Assembly (NCBI RefSeq): GCF_001511835.1
Contig: NZ_LN997848.1
Span: forward strand, 1,178,001-1,242,000
Source: Magnetospirillum sp. XM-1
Lineage (GTDB): Bacteria > Pseudomonadota > Alphaproteobacteria > Rhodospirillales > Magnetospirillaceae
Length of the DNA stretch: 64,000 bases
Reading direction: 5' to 3'
Each line of letters starts with the position of its first letter. Positions within the stretch are counted from its first letter, which is position 1. Below are positions 29,071 through 37,851 of this stretch, one piece after another. Under the pieces are notes generated by a model. It was given only the letters and a program-made list of their open reading frames with translations. It was not told the DNA's origin and did not search any database. Made by a program: the position numbers and the translations under genes.

Positions 29071-30619
29071 GGAGGGTCTGGCGGAGCAGGGACTGCCCGC
29101 TCATCTCGGCCGGCTGGGGAAGTCCCAGCAGGGCCAGCAGGGTGGGGGCCACGTCGGCCAACCTGCCGTCGCCGATGCCGCTCACGCCGGCGGGCGGGGC
29201 GACCAGGACGGCCGGCACCGGGCCGGTGGTGTGGGCGGTATGGGGCTCGCCGGTGGCGGGGTCCTTCATCTGCTCGGCGTTGCCGTGGTCGGCGGTGACC
29301 AGCATGGTGCCGCCGGCCTTGGTCACGGCGGCTTCCAGCCTCCCTAAGCAGGCATCGACGGTCTGGGCCGCCGTGATGGCGGCCTTCATGAAGCCGGTGT
29401 GGCCGACCATGTCGCCGTTGGCGTAGTTCGCCACGATGACGTCGAAGGTGCCGCCCTCGATGGCGGCCACCAGCTTGTCGGTGACCTCGACCGCGCTCAT
29501 CTCCGGCTGCAGGTCGTAGGTGGCGACCTTGGGGCTGGGGACCAGAATGCGCTCCTCGCCGGGGAACACCGTTTCCTCGCCGCCGTTGAAGAAGAAGGTG
29601 ACGTGGGCGTACTTCTCGGTCTCGGCGATGCGCAGCTGGGTGAGGCCGGCCTTGCTCAGCACCTCGCCCAGGATGTTGGAGAGCGTCTCCGGCCCGAACA
29701 GGGTGTCGAGGAAGGCGTTCAGGTCCTTGGAATACTCGGTCAGGCCCAGGCGGGCAGCGAAGTCGACCTGACGGGCGCGGGCGAAGCCGTCGAAGGCCGG
29801 GTTGACCAGGCAGTCGAGAATTTCCCGCGCCCGGTCGGCGCGGAAATTGCCCATCAAGAGGCCGTCGCCGTCCTTCATGCCCTGATAGGAGCCGATCACG
29901 GCGGGCAGCATGAACTCGTCGGTCTTGGACTCGGCATAGGAGGCGGCGATGGCCGACAGCGGATCGGCGCCGACCACGCCCTTCGCCTCGACCAAAGCGT
30001 TCCAGGCCAGCGAGACGCGGTCCCAGCGCTTGTCGCGGTCCATGGCGTAATAGCGGCCCGAGACGGTGGCGACGGCCACGTCGTGGCCCGCCACGTCGGC
30101 CAGGAAGCGCTCCATGAAGCCCTTGGCGCTGGACGGCGGCGTGTCGCGGCCGTCGAGGAAGGCGTGGACCTTCACGGGCACGCCGGCATCGGCGATGGTC
30201 CGCGCCAGCGCGGCCAGGTGGTCCTGGTGGGAATGCACGCCGCCGGGGCTCAACAGTCCCATCAGGTGCATGGCGCCGCCCTTGGCCTTGATGGCGGCGA
30301 TGGCCTTGGTCAGCACCGGATTGGCGGCCAGCGAACCGTCGGCCACGGCGGCGTCGATGCGCGGCAGGTCCTGCATCACCACCCGTCCGGCCCCCAGGTT
30401 CATGTGGCCCACCTCGGAATTGCCCATCTGCCCGTCGGGCAGGCCGACCTGCAGCCCCGAGGTATGCAGCAACGCATGGGGATAGCTGGTCAGGAAGCGG
30501 TCCCAGTTGGGGGTGTCGGCCTGGGCGATGGCGTTGTCGGCGGTTTCTTCACGCCAGCCCCAGCCGTCCAGGATGCACAGGACGACGGGACGGGGGCGGC
30601 GGGGAGCGGCGGAGGACAT
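29057..30619 (-). CDS. gpmI: 2,3-bisphosphoglycerate-independent phosphoglycerate mutase
   Basis: 520 residues from ATG 30619 (an upstream in-frame start at 30664 gives an unlikely leader). It interconverts 3- and 2-phosphoglycerate using two Mn ions. VVLCILDGWGWREE gives the first metal ligand, and MGNSEVGHMNLGAGR carries the phosphorylated Ser. Further metal sites are LDGRDTPPSSA and VTADHGNAEQM. Length is normal. It is the first gene of the run gpmI-envC-ctpA. Confidence 0.97.
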   Translation of the reverse strand: MSSAAPRRPRPVVLCILDGWGWREETADNAIAQADTPNWDRFLTSYPHALLHTSGLQVGLPDGQMGNSEVGHMNLGAGRVVMQDLPRIDAAVADGSLAANPVLTKAIAAIKAKGGAMHLMGLLSPGGVHSHQDHLAALARTIADAGVPVKVHAFLDGRDTPPSSAKGFMERFLADVAGHDVAVATVSGRYYAMDRDKRWDRVSLAWNALVEAKGVVGADPLSAIAASYAESKTDEFMLPAVIGSYQGMKDGDGLLMGNFRADRAREILDCLVNPAFDGFARARQVDFAARLGLTEYSKDLNAFLDTLFGPETLSNILGEVLSKAGLTQLRIAETEKYAHVTFFFNGGEETVFPGEERILVPSPKVATYDLQPEMSAVEVTDKLVAAIEGGTFDVIVANYANGDMVGHTGFMKAAITAAQTVDACLGRLEAAVTKAGGTMLVTADHGNAEQMKDPATGEPHTAHTTGPVPAVLVAPPAGVSGIGDGRLADVAPTLLALLGLPQPAEMSGQSLLRQTLRAAG

Positions 30620-30694
30620 GGTGTTCGAGCCTGTTATGACGAAGGTGGGGCGGCTGGCCCGCACCTTATACGTAATCGGCCTTTTCCGCCAGTT

Positions 30695-31693
30695 CTAGGC
30701 GGCGGGAAGCCTTTGTCGCAGGGTTGCCGGCAGCAGGGCCAGGACCATGCGCCGCACATGATGCCAGAAGGCCGACAGGCTGAGCAGCAGCGAGCCCACC
30801 ACCAGGGCGGTGAGCGCGAAAGCCTCGGCCGACGAGCCGGCGGCCTCGAACAAGGTGGTGGCGGCGTAAAGCACATAGGCCAGTGCCGAGACCAGCAGGG
30901 CGCGGCGGTCCACCGCCAGGGCGACCACCGCCAGCACCAGATAGACGGCCACCGCTCCAGCCGCTCCGGCGACGGTGCCGCCGCCGCCGCCCAGGGCCGA
31001 GAAGACCGGATGGACGATCATGGGGGCTGCGGCCAGATGCAGCCAGAACGCCACGTCCGAGCGCCGGGTCTTGCGCGCCAGATCGCCCGCGTCCCACCAG
31101 AGCGCCAGGGCGAACAGGGCCAGCCCGGCGACGAAGACCAGCGGCAGGAAGAAGTCCCGGAGCGCGGGAACCAGGGCAAGGCCTAGGGCCAGCAGGGCGC
31201 CTGCTCCGGCAGCCGCTCCGGCGGCGATGGTGATGGGCACCATGAAGCGCCGCCAATGGCCCCAGGCGGCCAGGGCGGCGGCGGCGGCCGAGGCGGCGAC
31301 GCCATAACCGCCCCGGGCGAAGTCGTCGACGCCGACCACGCCCAGCCCGGCGGAGAACACCCCGTAGACGAAGGCCAGCAGCAAGGCGAGGCTGGGCAGG
31401 GCCATGCGGCGCAGCCTCGTGAAATACTCGGCGAAGGCCCAGGCGGCGACGGCCACCGAGGCGCCGCCAAGGATCGGGCTGATCTTGCCCGCCAGCCAGC
31501 CGAGCGCCGAGAGCAGCAGCACGGCGGCGATGGTGACGAAGATGTCGTTGAAGCTGGTGACGAGACGCACGCTCTCCTCGTCCGCGTCGTGGGACGATTG
31601 CCGGCGGGCGACGAAGGCGCGAAACGCCGTCGCTGCGTCGCGGCTGAGGATGCCTTCCCCTACCGCCGCGTCGAGATCGTCGTCAGTGTACAT
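30695..31693 (-). CDS. Polytopic membrane protein of unknown function (DUF2157-like)
   Basis: 332 residues. The first 45 are soluble (MYTDDDLDAAVGEGILSRDA). After that come about nine hydrophobic helices separated by very short loops. The arrangement of an N-terminal soluble segment followed by regularly spaced helices is like the DUF2157 group. It starts 24 bp after the stop of the DUF6624-like gene, so the two probably form an operon. I can assign no function. Confidence 0.8.
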   Translation of the reverse strand: MYTDDDLDAAVGEGILSRDAATAFRAFVARRQSSHDADEESVRLVTSFNDIFVTIAAVLLLSALGWLAGKISPILGGASVAVAAWAFAEYFTRLRRMALPSLALLLAFVYGVFSAGLGVVGVDDFARGGYGVAASAAAAALAAWGHWRRFMVPITIAAGAAAGAGALLALGLALVPALRDFFLPLVFVAGLALFALALWWDAGDLARKTRRSDVAFWLHLAAAPMIVHPVFSALGGGGGTVAGAAGAVAVYLVLAVVALAVDRRALLVSALAYVLYAATTLFEAAGSSAEAFALTALVVGSLLLSLSAFWHHVRRMVLALLPATLRQRLPAA

Positions 31694-31717
31694 GGGAGAT
31701 CCCTTCGCTCCAGGTTC

Positions 31718-32308
31718 CTATCGCCAGCCCACTTCGCGGGCCAGGGCTTCCAGCACCGAGCTGGATGCCTCCCATTCCTCGGGCGGGGGGGCGCCGTCGG
31801 ACTGGGCGGCGGCCCGGGCGGTGGCGATGGTTTCGGCCAGGGGCGCCAGACCCGCGGCGGCGCGGCGTGCATCCACCTCGGCCTCGTCCTCGATGGGGAG
31901 CGGCGACAGGCGGCCGCCCTGCCAGTCCAGTTGGGTGCCGAATTTCTGCGGGCGGCCTTCGAGCGCCCGGATGCGGTCTTCCAGCATGGCGGCGTGACGC
32001 CGGGGCACCTCGTCGCGGTTGGCGGCGGACTTCAGCAGCCCTAGGCAGCGGCGCATGAAACTGGGGCGCGACACGGCGTGCATGGCCACCAGCCAGGCGG
32101 CCTCGGCCCCGTCGGGGCCGGCGGAATCGGCGGTGGGCCAGCCCTCGTCGTCGACGATCAGCTCCAGCTCGCGGGCGTTGGATTCGTGGAGGCGGCGCAG
32201 TTGCGGCGGATACCCGCCCACCGGTTCGCCCGATTGCAGCAATTCATGGCGCAACGCCTGCTCGGCGTCCTTCAACGCCAGTAAGCGGTGGCGGAAATGT
32301 CCGGCCAA
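31718..32308 (-). CDS. DUF6624-like protein
   Basis: 196 residues from TTG 32308, preceded by GGGAG. Conserved-looking blocks are AAWLVAMHAVSRPSFMRRCL, RHAAMLEDRIRALEGRPQKF and GTQLDWQGGRLSPLPIED. These match the pattern of the DUF6624 family of helical bacterial proteins with no known activity. There is no signal peptide or membrane helix, so it is cytoplasmic. It lies upstream of the polytopic membrane protein. Confidence 0.7.
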   Translation of the reverse strand: MAGHFRHRLLALKDAEQALRHELLQSGEPVGGYPPQLRRLHESNARELELIVDDEGWPTADSAGPDGAEAAWLVAMHAVSRPSFMRRCLGLLKSAANRDEVPRRHAAMLEDRIRALEGRPQKFGTQLDWQGGRLSPLPIEDEAEVDARRAAAGLAPLAETIATARAAAQSDGAPPPEEWEASSSVLEALAREVGWR

Positions 32309-32410
32309 AGGCTGCGCTCCCGAGGGGTAAGACCAGTGCTATGCCCCAGGCAGATATTCGATTTATGGGCTGAGATCAACAAATTGCTGGGAGAGGGGCC
32401 CCCTCCCCGG

Positions 32411-32437
32411 CCCTCCCCCGGCAAGGCCGGGGGAGGG
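32411..32437. repeat. GC-rich extragenic palindrome, copy 1
   Basis: A perfect 12-bp inverted repeat CCCTCCCCCGGC / GCCGGGGGAGGG with a 3-bp loop, downstream of mcd. A near-identical copy lies at 45177-45203. It may serve as a transcription end for mcd. Confidence 0.8.
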
Positions 32438-32450
32438 GGGAAGCTCTCGT

Positions 32451-34112
32451 CTAGTCGCGGGCGCCCGACAGCAGGCCGCGGGCGATGACCTGGGCCTGGA
32501 TCTCGGCGGCGCCCTCGAAGATGTTGAGGATGCGGGCGTCGCACAGGATGCGCGAGATGGGGTATTCCTCGGCATAGCCGTTGCCGCCGTGGACCTGCAG
32601 CGCGTTGTCGGCGTTGGCCCAGGCGACGCGCGCCGCCAGCAGCTTGGCCATGCCGGCCTCGATGTCGCAGCGGTGCCCCTCGTCCTTCTCGCGGGCCGAG
32701 AAGTAGGTCAGCTGGCGGGCCACCATGGTTTCCACCGCCATCCAGGCGATCTTGCCGCCGACGCGGGGGAACTCGTAGATGGGCTTGCCGAACTGGACGC
32801 GCTCGTTGGCATATTTCAGGCCCACTTCCATGGCGCACTGGGCGACGCCCACGGCGCGCGCCGCGGTCTGGATACGGGCCGATTCGAAGGTTTCCATCAG
32901 CTGCTTGAAGCCCTGGCCCTCGACGCCGCCCAACAGGTTGGCGGCGGGAACCTTGAAGCCGTCGAAGCCCAGCTCGTATTCCTTCATGCCGCGATAGCCG
33001 AGAACCTTGATCTCGCCGCCGGTCATGCCCTCGGCCGGGAAGGGGTTGGCTTCCGTGCCGCGCGGCTTGGGCGCGATCAGCATGGACAGGCCCTTCCAAT
33101 CCTTGGTGTTGGGATCGGTGCGGGTCAGCAGGGTCATCACGTCGGTGCGCGCCGCGTGGGTGATCCAGGTCTTGTTGCCGGTGACCACATACTCGTCACC
33201 CTGCTTAACGGCGCGGGTGCGAAGCGAGCCTAAGTCGGAACCGGTGTTGGGCTCGGTGAACACGGCGGTGGGCAGGATCTCGCCCGACGCGATCTTGGGC
33301 AGCCAGTACTGCTTCTGCTCCTCGGTGCCGCCGAGGCGGATCAGCTCGCCGGCGATCTCGGAGCGGGTGCCCAGGCTGCCCACGCCGATATAGCCGCGCG
33401 ACAGTTCCTCGGTGACCACGCACATGGACATCTTGCCCAGGCCCAGGCCGCCGTATTCCTCGGGCAGCGTCAGGCCGAACACGCCCATCTCGGCCACATG
33501 GTCCACCACCTCGATGGGGATCAGCTCGTCCTTCAAGTGCCATTCGTGGGCGTGGGGGATGACCTCGTTCTCGGCGAACGAGCGGAACTGGTCGCGGATC
33601 AGGACCAGGGTCTCGTCCTCCAGGCCCGGCTCGCCGAAATGATGGCCGTCCTTGATCAGCTCGGCGATGCGGGCGCGCACGACCGCCGTGCAGCCGTCGC
33701 GGCGCAGCAAAGAGGTCGCGTCGTTGGAGAATTCGTGCACGGCCTTGGCATCGAGGCCCAGATCGCCGGGGCGCACGATCTCGCCCTGGCTCATGGGGAT
33801 GCCGCCATAGATCTGGGCGGTGTATTCGCCATAGGCCGCCTGGAGCATCAGGGTCTCCAGCTCGCCCAGCTTGCTCTCGTCCTTGAGGCGCTTGGCCCAG
33901 CCCAGCATCTGCTGCAGGGCGGCGACGTAGGTGGCCAGCCAGGCATAGCCGTGGGCGGCGGTCTGGTTGGCGTCGAACAGGGCGCCGTTGACCTTGCCGT
34001 CCTTGCTGACCATGGCGGTGACATTGGCCTTGGCGGCCAGCCGCAGCTTGTCGAGGACCGCGACGGCGGACTCGCAGGTGGGGATCAGATCGGGAAGCAG
34101 GATGGCGGTCAT
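32451..34112 (-). CDS. mcd: (2S)-methylsuccinyl-CoA dehydrogenase
   Basis: 553 residues from ATG 34112 (preceded by GAGGACG), longer than the roughly 380 of ordinary acyl-CoA dehydrogenases. The extra 160 N-terminal residues are characteristic of Mcd. The FAD-dependent core is complete: TLPEEYGGLGLGKM, TAVFTEPNTGSDLGSLRT, GNKTWITHAAR, and the C-terminal LNIFEGAAEIQAQ where the catalytic Glu region lies. It oxidises methylsuccinyl-CoA to mesaconyl-C1-CoA in the ethylmalonyl-CoA pathway. The assignment rests on length plus its place beside ccr and ecm. It is separated from ccr by a strong terminator. Confidence 0.93.
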   Translation of the reverse strand: MTAILLPDLIPTCESAVAVLDKLRLAAKANVTAMVSKDGKVNGALFDANQTAAHGYAWLATYVAALQQMLGWAKRLKDESKLGELETLMLQAAYGEYTAQIYGGIPMSQGEIVRPGDLGLDAKAVHEFSNDATSLLRRDGCTAVVRARIAELIKDGHHFGEPGLEDETLVLIRDQFRSFAENEVIPHAHEWHLKDELIPIEVVDHVAEMGVFGLTLPEEYGGLGLGKMSMCVVTEELSRGYIGVGSLGTRSEIAGELIRLGGTEEQKQYWLPKIASGEILPTAVFTEPNTGSDLGSLRTRAVKQGDEYVVTGNKTWITHAARTDVMTLLTRTDPNTKDWKGLSMLIAPKPRGTEANPFPAEGMTGGEIKVLGYRGMKEYELGFDGFKVPAANLLGGVEGQGFKQLMETFESARIQTAARAVGVAQCAMEVGLKYANERVQFGKPIYEFPRVGGKIAWMAVETMVARQLTYFSAREKDEGHRCDIEAGMAKLLAARVAWANADNALQVHGGNGYAEEYPISRILCDARILNIFEGAAEIQAQVIARGLLSGARD

Positions 34113-34144
34113 GGCGACGTCCTCAAAGACCATAGGAAAAGAAA

Positions 34145-34176
34145 AAAACCCTCTCCCGGCGTGGGGAGAGGGTTTT
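34145..34176 (-). terminator. Rho-independent terminator after ccr
   Basis: A 13-bp perfect inverted repeat (AAAACCCTCTCCC / GGGAGAGGGTTTT) with a 6-bp loop is followed, in the minus direction, by a run of seven T. It lies between the ccr stop and the mcd start. Confidence 0.9.
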
Positions 34177-34186
34177 CACTCAAGGT

Positions 34187-35443
34187 TTAGCCCTCGATGC
34201 AATCCTCGACGGTGTAGCGGCCGGGCTTGTAGGCCTGGACCAGCACCGCCATGTTGCCGGGCTTGTGCTCGTTACGCAGCATCTTCATGTGGGCCTGCGG
34301 GATGTCCTCCCACGAATAGACCTCGGACATGCAAGGATCGATGCGGCGCTCGATGACCAGCTGGTTGGCCTGGGCGGCCTGCAGCAGGTTGGCGAAGTGG
34401 CTGCCCTGGATGCGCTTCTGGCGCATCCACACGAAGCGGGCGTCGAAGGTCAGGTTGTAGCCGGTGGTGCCGGCGCAGAACACGACCATGCCGCCGCGCT
34501 TCACGACGTTGCACGACACCGGGAAGGTGGACTCGCCGGGATGCTCGAACACGAAGTCGACGTCGTTGCCCTTGCCGGTGATGTCCCAGATGGCCTTGCC
34601 GAACTCGCGGGTCTTCTTCATGTAGTCGCCGAAGGCCTTGGGGTCGCCGTCCACATCGGGCAGCTGGCCCCAGCAATCGAAGTTCTTGCGGTTGATGACG
34701 CCCTTGGCGCCCAGGCCGAGCACGAATTCGCGCTTGTCCTCTTCCGAGATCACGCCGATGGCGTTGGCGCCCGACACGGCGATCAGCTGGATGGCCATGG
34801 AGCCCAGGCCGCCGGCCGCACCCCACACCAGGACGTTATGGCCGGGACGCAGCACGTGCGGACGATGGCCGAACAGCATGCGGTAGGCGGTGGCCAACGT
34901 CAGCGTGTAGCAGGCGCTCTCTTCCCAGGTCAGGTGCTTGGGACGCTCCATGACCTGCTGCGCCTGGACGCGGCAGAACTGGGCGAAGGAACCGTCAGGA
35001 GTCTCGTAGCCCCAGATGCGCTGGCTGGCCGAGTTCATGGGGTCGCCGCCGTTGCACTCCTCGTCGTCGCCGTCGGTCTGGTTGCAGTGAACCACCACCT
35101 CGTCGCCGACCTTCCAGCGCTTCACCTTGGAGCCGACCTTATAGACGATGCCCGAAGCGTCGGAACCGGCGATGTGGTACTCGGCCTTGTGGTAGTCGAA
35201 GGGCGAGATGGGCTTGCCCAGCGCGGCCCAGACGCCGTTGTAGTTGACGCCGGCGGCCATCACCATGATCAGGACTTCATGGGAGTCGATCTCGGGGGTA
35301 TCGACCACCTCGACCTGCATGGCGGTCTCGGGCTTGCCATGGCGCTCCCTGCGGATGGCCCAGGCGTACATCTGCTTCGGCACATGGCCGATCGGGGGAA
35401 TCTCACCAAGCTCGTAGAGATCCTTGACCACCTGCTCGCTCAT
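34187..35443 (-). CDS. ccr: Crotonyl-CoA carboxylase/reductase
   Basis: 418 residues from ATG 35443 with AAGGAGTT just upstream; a longer in-frame reading is leader. Ccr reductively carboxylates crotonyl-CoA with NADPH and CO2 to ethylmalonyl-CoA, the defining step of the ethylmalonyl-CoA pathway. It belongs to the MDR family: AAGVNYNGVWAALGKPIS near residue 65 (with the Asn of the CO2 pocket), SDASGIVYKVGSKVKRWKVG, HCNQTDGDDEECNGGDPM typical of Ccr, and the NADPH loop VWGAAGGLGSMAIQL. It is divergent from ecm across a 215-bp spacer. Confidence 0.97.
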   Translation of the reverse strand: MSEQVVKDLYELGEIPPIGHVPKQMYAWAIRRERHGKPETAMQVEVVDTPEIDSHEVLIMVMAAGVNYNGVWAALGKPISPFDYHKAEYHIAGSDASGIVYKVGSKVKRWKVGDEVVVHCNQTDGDDEECNGGDPMNSASQRIWGYETPDGSFAQFCRVQAQQVMERPKHLTWEESACYTLTLATAYRMLFGHRPHVLRPGHNVLVWGAAGGLGSMAIQLIAVSGANAIGVISEEDKREFVLGLGAKGVINRKNFDCWGQLPDVDGDPKAFGDYMKKTREFGKAIWDITGKGNDVDFVFEHPGESTFPVSCNVVKRGGMVVFCAGTTGYNLTFDARFVWMRQKRIQGSHFANLLQAAQANQLVIERRIDPCMSEVYSWEDIPQAHMKMLRNEHKPGNMAVLVQAYKPGRYTVEDCIEG

Positions 35444-35532
35444 CCTAGAACTCCTTGACCCTCTGGACGACACTTCCCCGACGCGGCCGGCCTCGGCGCT
35501 CGGTACACCGCCTTTTAGCGTTTTGTCGCTTT

Positions 35533-35569
35533 CTTCGCAATGCACAAAATGATAGTTTGTTTCGCGAAG
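35533..35569. promoter_or_regulatory. Imperfect inverted repeat in the ccr-ecm divergent spacer
   Basis: CTTCGC at 35533-35538 and GCGAAG at 35564-35569 form the ends. Inside them CACAAA and TTTGT form a second, slightly displaced pair. The spacer is AT-richer than its surroundings and must hold both promoters. A regulator controlling both directions is an inference. Confidence 0.4.
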
Positions 35570-35658
35570 TCGGGGGAATGAGAAATTTTAGGTCGCATGC
35601 CGATCCTAACCCCTGGCAAAGAGACATTTTTTTGAATGGATTCAGTCTGGAGCCCCCG

Positions 35659-37641
35659 ATGACCGAAAAGACCGCCCGCGAAGCCACAGCCCCCGCCCGT
35701 GAGAAGCCCTGGCTGTTCCGCACCTATTCGGGCCATTCCTCGGCGGCCGAATCCAACAAGCTGTACCGCACCAATCTGTCCAAGGGGCAGACCGGGCTGT
35801 CCATCGCCTTCGATCTGCCGACCCAGACGGGCTATGACAGCGACCACGCCTTGGCCAAGGGCGAAGTGGGCAAGGTGGGCGTGCCCGTCTGCCATGTGGG
35901 CGACATGATGACGCTGTTCGAGGGCATCCCGCTCGAGAAGATGAACACCTCCATGACCATCAACGCGCCGGCCGCCTGGCTGCTGTCGCTTTATATCGCC
36001 ACGGCGGAGAAGCAGGGCGCGCATCGTTCGGTGCTGAACGGCACCACCCAGAACGACGTGATCAAGGAATACCTGTCGCGCGGCACCTATATCTTCGCGC
36101 CGCAGCCCTCGTTGCGCCTGACCAGCGACGTCATCGGCTTCACCTATACCGAGGTTCCCAAGTGGAACCCCATGAACGTCTGCTCGTACCACCTGCAGGA
36201 AGCGGGCGCCACGCCCGAGCAGGAGTTGGCCTACGCGCTGGCCACCGCCGTCGCCGTGCTCGACACCGTGCGCCCCACCGTGCCGGCCGCCGATTTCGAG
36301 ACGGTGGTCAGCCGCATCTCCTTCTTCGTCAACGCAGGCATCCGTTTTGTCACCGAGCTGTGCAAGATGCGCGCCTTCACCGAGTTGTGGGACGAGATCT
36401 GCGTCAATCGCTACGGCGTCAAGGATGAGAAGGCCCGGCGCTTCCGCTATGGCGTCCAGGTGAACTCCCTGGGCCTCACCGAGCAGCAGCCCGAGAACAA
36501 CGTCTACCGCATCGTCATGGAGATGCTGGCCGTCGTCCTGTCCAAGAACGCCCGGGCGCGCGCCGTGCAGCTGCCCGCCTGGAACGAGGCGCTGGGCCTG
36601 CCGCGCCCGTGGGACCAGCAATGGTCGCTGCGTCTGCAGCAGATCATGGCCTATGAATCCGACCTGCTGGAATTCGGCGACATCTTCGACGGCTCGCACG
36701 AGATCACCCGCAAGGTCGAAGCCCTGAAGGCCGGCGCGCGCGAGGAACTGGCCCGCATCGACGACATGGGCGGCGCCGTCTCGGCGGTGGAATCCAGCTA
36801 CATGAAGCAGAAGCTGGTGGAATCCAACGCGCGCCGCATCGGCGCCATCGAGACCGGCGAGCAGATCGTGGTCGGCGTCAACAAGTGGACCGAGACCGAG
36901 CCCAGCCCGCTCACCACCGGCGACGGCTCCATCATGACCGTCGATCCCAAGGCCGAGGCCGAGCAGATCGAGCGCCTGAAGGCGTTCAGGGCGTCCCGCG
37001 ACGGAAGCGCGGTGGATGCCGCCCTGGCGTCCTTGCGCGCCGCCGCGCAGGAAGGCCGCAACGTCATGGAGCCCTCCATCGCGTGCGCCCATGCCGGCGT
37101 CACCACCGGCGAGTGGGCCCAGACGCTTCGCGACGTGTTCGGCGAATACCGGGCGCCGACCGGCGTGGCCCGGGCCGCCGCCGAGGTCAAGGGCGAGAAG
37201 ATGGGCGCCGTGCGCGCCAAGGTGGAGGCGGTCTCCGCCAAGCTGGGCCGCCGGGTCAAGATCCTGGTGGGCAAGCCGGGACTGGACGGCCATTCCAACG
37301 GCGCCGAGCAGATCGCCGTGCGTGCCCGCGACGCCGGCATGGAAGTGGTCTACGAGGGTATCCGCCTCACCCCCGCCCAGATCGTCAACGCCGCGCTCGA
37401 GGAAGGCGTCCACGTGGTCGGCCTCTCCATCCTGTCGGGCAGCCACGTGCCGCTGGTCACCGAGGTGCTGGAGCGCATGAAGGCCGCCGGCCTGACCGAC
37501 ATCCCCGTGGTGGCGGGCGGCATCATCCCGCCTGAGGACGAAAAGGTGCTGCTGGCCGCCGGCTGTGCCCGCATCTACACCCCCAAGGATTACGACATCA
37601 CCGCCATCATGGGCGACATCGTCGATCTGCTGGCGGCGTAA
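35659..37641 (+). CDS. ecm: Ethylmalonyl-CoA mutase (adenosylcobalamin-dependent)
   Basis: 660 residues from ATG 35659, preceded by GGAG. It belongs to the methylmalonyl-CoA mutase family: GLSIAFDLPTQTGYDSDH near residue 45 and the C-terminal B12-binding domain with KPGLDGHSNGAEQIAVRARD, the DXHXXG base-off motif. It is shorter than methylmalonyl-CoA mutase (about 715) and similar to known Ecm (about 650). It converts ethylmalonyl-CoA to methylsuccinyl-CoA, between Ccr and Mcd. A methylmalonyl-CoA mutase role is less likely given the neighbours. Confidence 0.94.
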   Translation: MTEKTAREATAPAREKPWLFRTYSGHSSAAESNKLYRTNLSKGQTGLSIAFDLPTQTGYDSDHALAKGEVGKVGVPVCHVGDMMTLFEGIPLEKMNTSMTINAPAAWLLSLYIATAEKQGAHRSVLNGTTQNDVIKEYLSRGTYIFAPQPSLRLTSDVIGFTYTEVPKWNPMNVCSYHLQEAGATPEQELAYALATAVAVLDTVRPTVPAADFETVVSRISFFVNAGIRFVTELCKMRAFTELWDEICVNRYGVKDEKARRFRYGVQVNSLGLTEQQPENNVYRIVMEMLAVVLSKNARARAVQLPAWNEALGLPRPWDQQWSLRLQQIMAYESDLLEFGDIFDGSHEITRKVEALKAGAREELARIDDMGGAVSAVESSYMKQKLVESNARRIGAIETGEQIVVGVNKWTETEPSPLTTGDGSIMTVDPKAEAEQIERLKAFRASRDGSAVDAALASLRAAAQEGRNVMEPSIACAHAGVTTGEWAQTLRDVFGEYRAPTGVARAAAEVKGEKMGAVRAKVEAVSAKLGRRVKILVGKPGLDGHSNGAEQIAVRARDAGMEVVYEGIRLTPAQIVNAALEEGVHVVGLSILSGSHVPLVTEVLERMKAAGLTDIPVVAGGIIPPEDEKVLLAAGCARIYTPKDYDITAIMGDIVDLLAA

Positions 37642-37661
37642 GGCGGGGGAAGGGAAGCGGT

Positions 37662-37683
37662 GCGAAGGGACTCGTCCCTTCGC
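37662..37683. terminator. Hairpin after ecm
   Basis: A perfect 9-bp stem GCGAAGGGA / TCCCTTCGC with loop CTCG lies 20 bp after the ecm stop. No strong T-run follows, so termination may be partial. Confidence 0.55.
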
Positions 37684-37701
37684 GCATCCCGGAAGTTAAA
37701 A

Positions 37702-37743
37702 GGCGAGGGGGCCATCCGGGGAAAAATGGCCGGCCCCCTCGCC
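37702..37743. terminator. Second hairpin between ecm and arsC-like gene
   Basis: Inverted arms GGCGAGGGGGCC and GGCCCCCTCGCC are separated by 18 bp in the convergent spacer. AAAA on the plus strand follows the stem, and TTTTAA is on the other side when read from the minus strand, so it could end arsC transcription. Confidence 0.6.
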
Positions 37744-37851
37744 AAAAGCCTGTCTTCCCTGACGAGGAGGAGACGGCCCGTTCCGGCAATCTATGCCAAT
37801 TCCAACTCTCACGCCAAGCGTCGGAGCGTTGCGTTTCGGTGAAGGCCGCCC

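Noticed and set aside
30620..30694. tRNA-like GTTCGAGCC in a spacer
   Set aside because: The T-arm-like string has no matching acceptor stem or anticodon arm around it.
35455..35658. In-frame N-terminal extension of ecm
   Set aside because: It is rich in Arg, has no family match, contains the likely promoter region, and the ATG at 35659 has a GGAG site and gives the known length.
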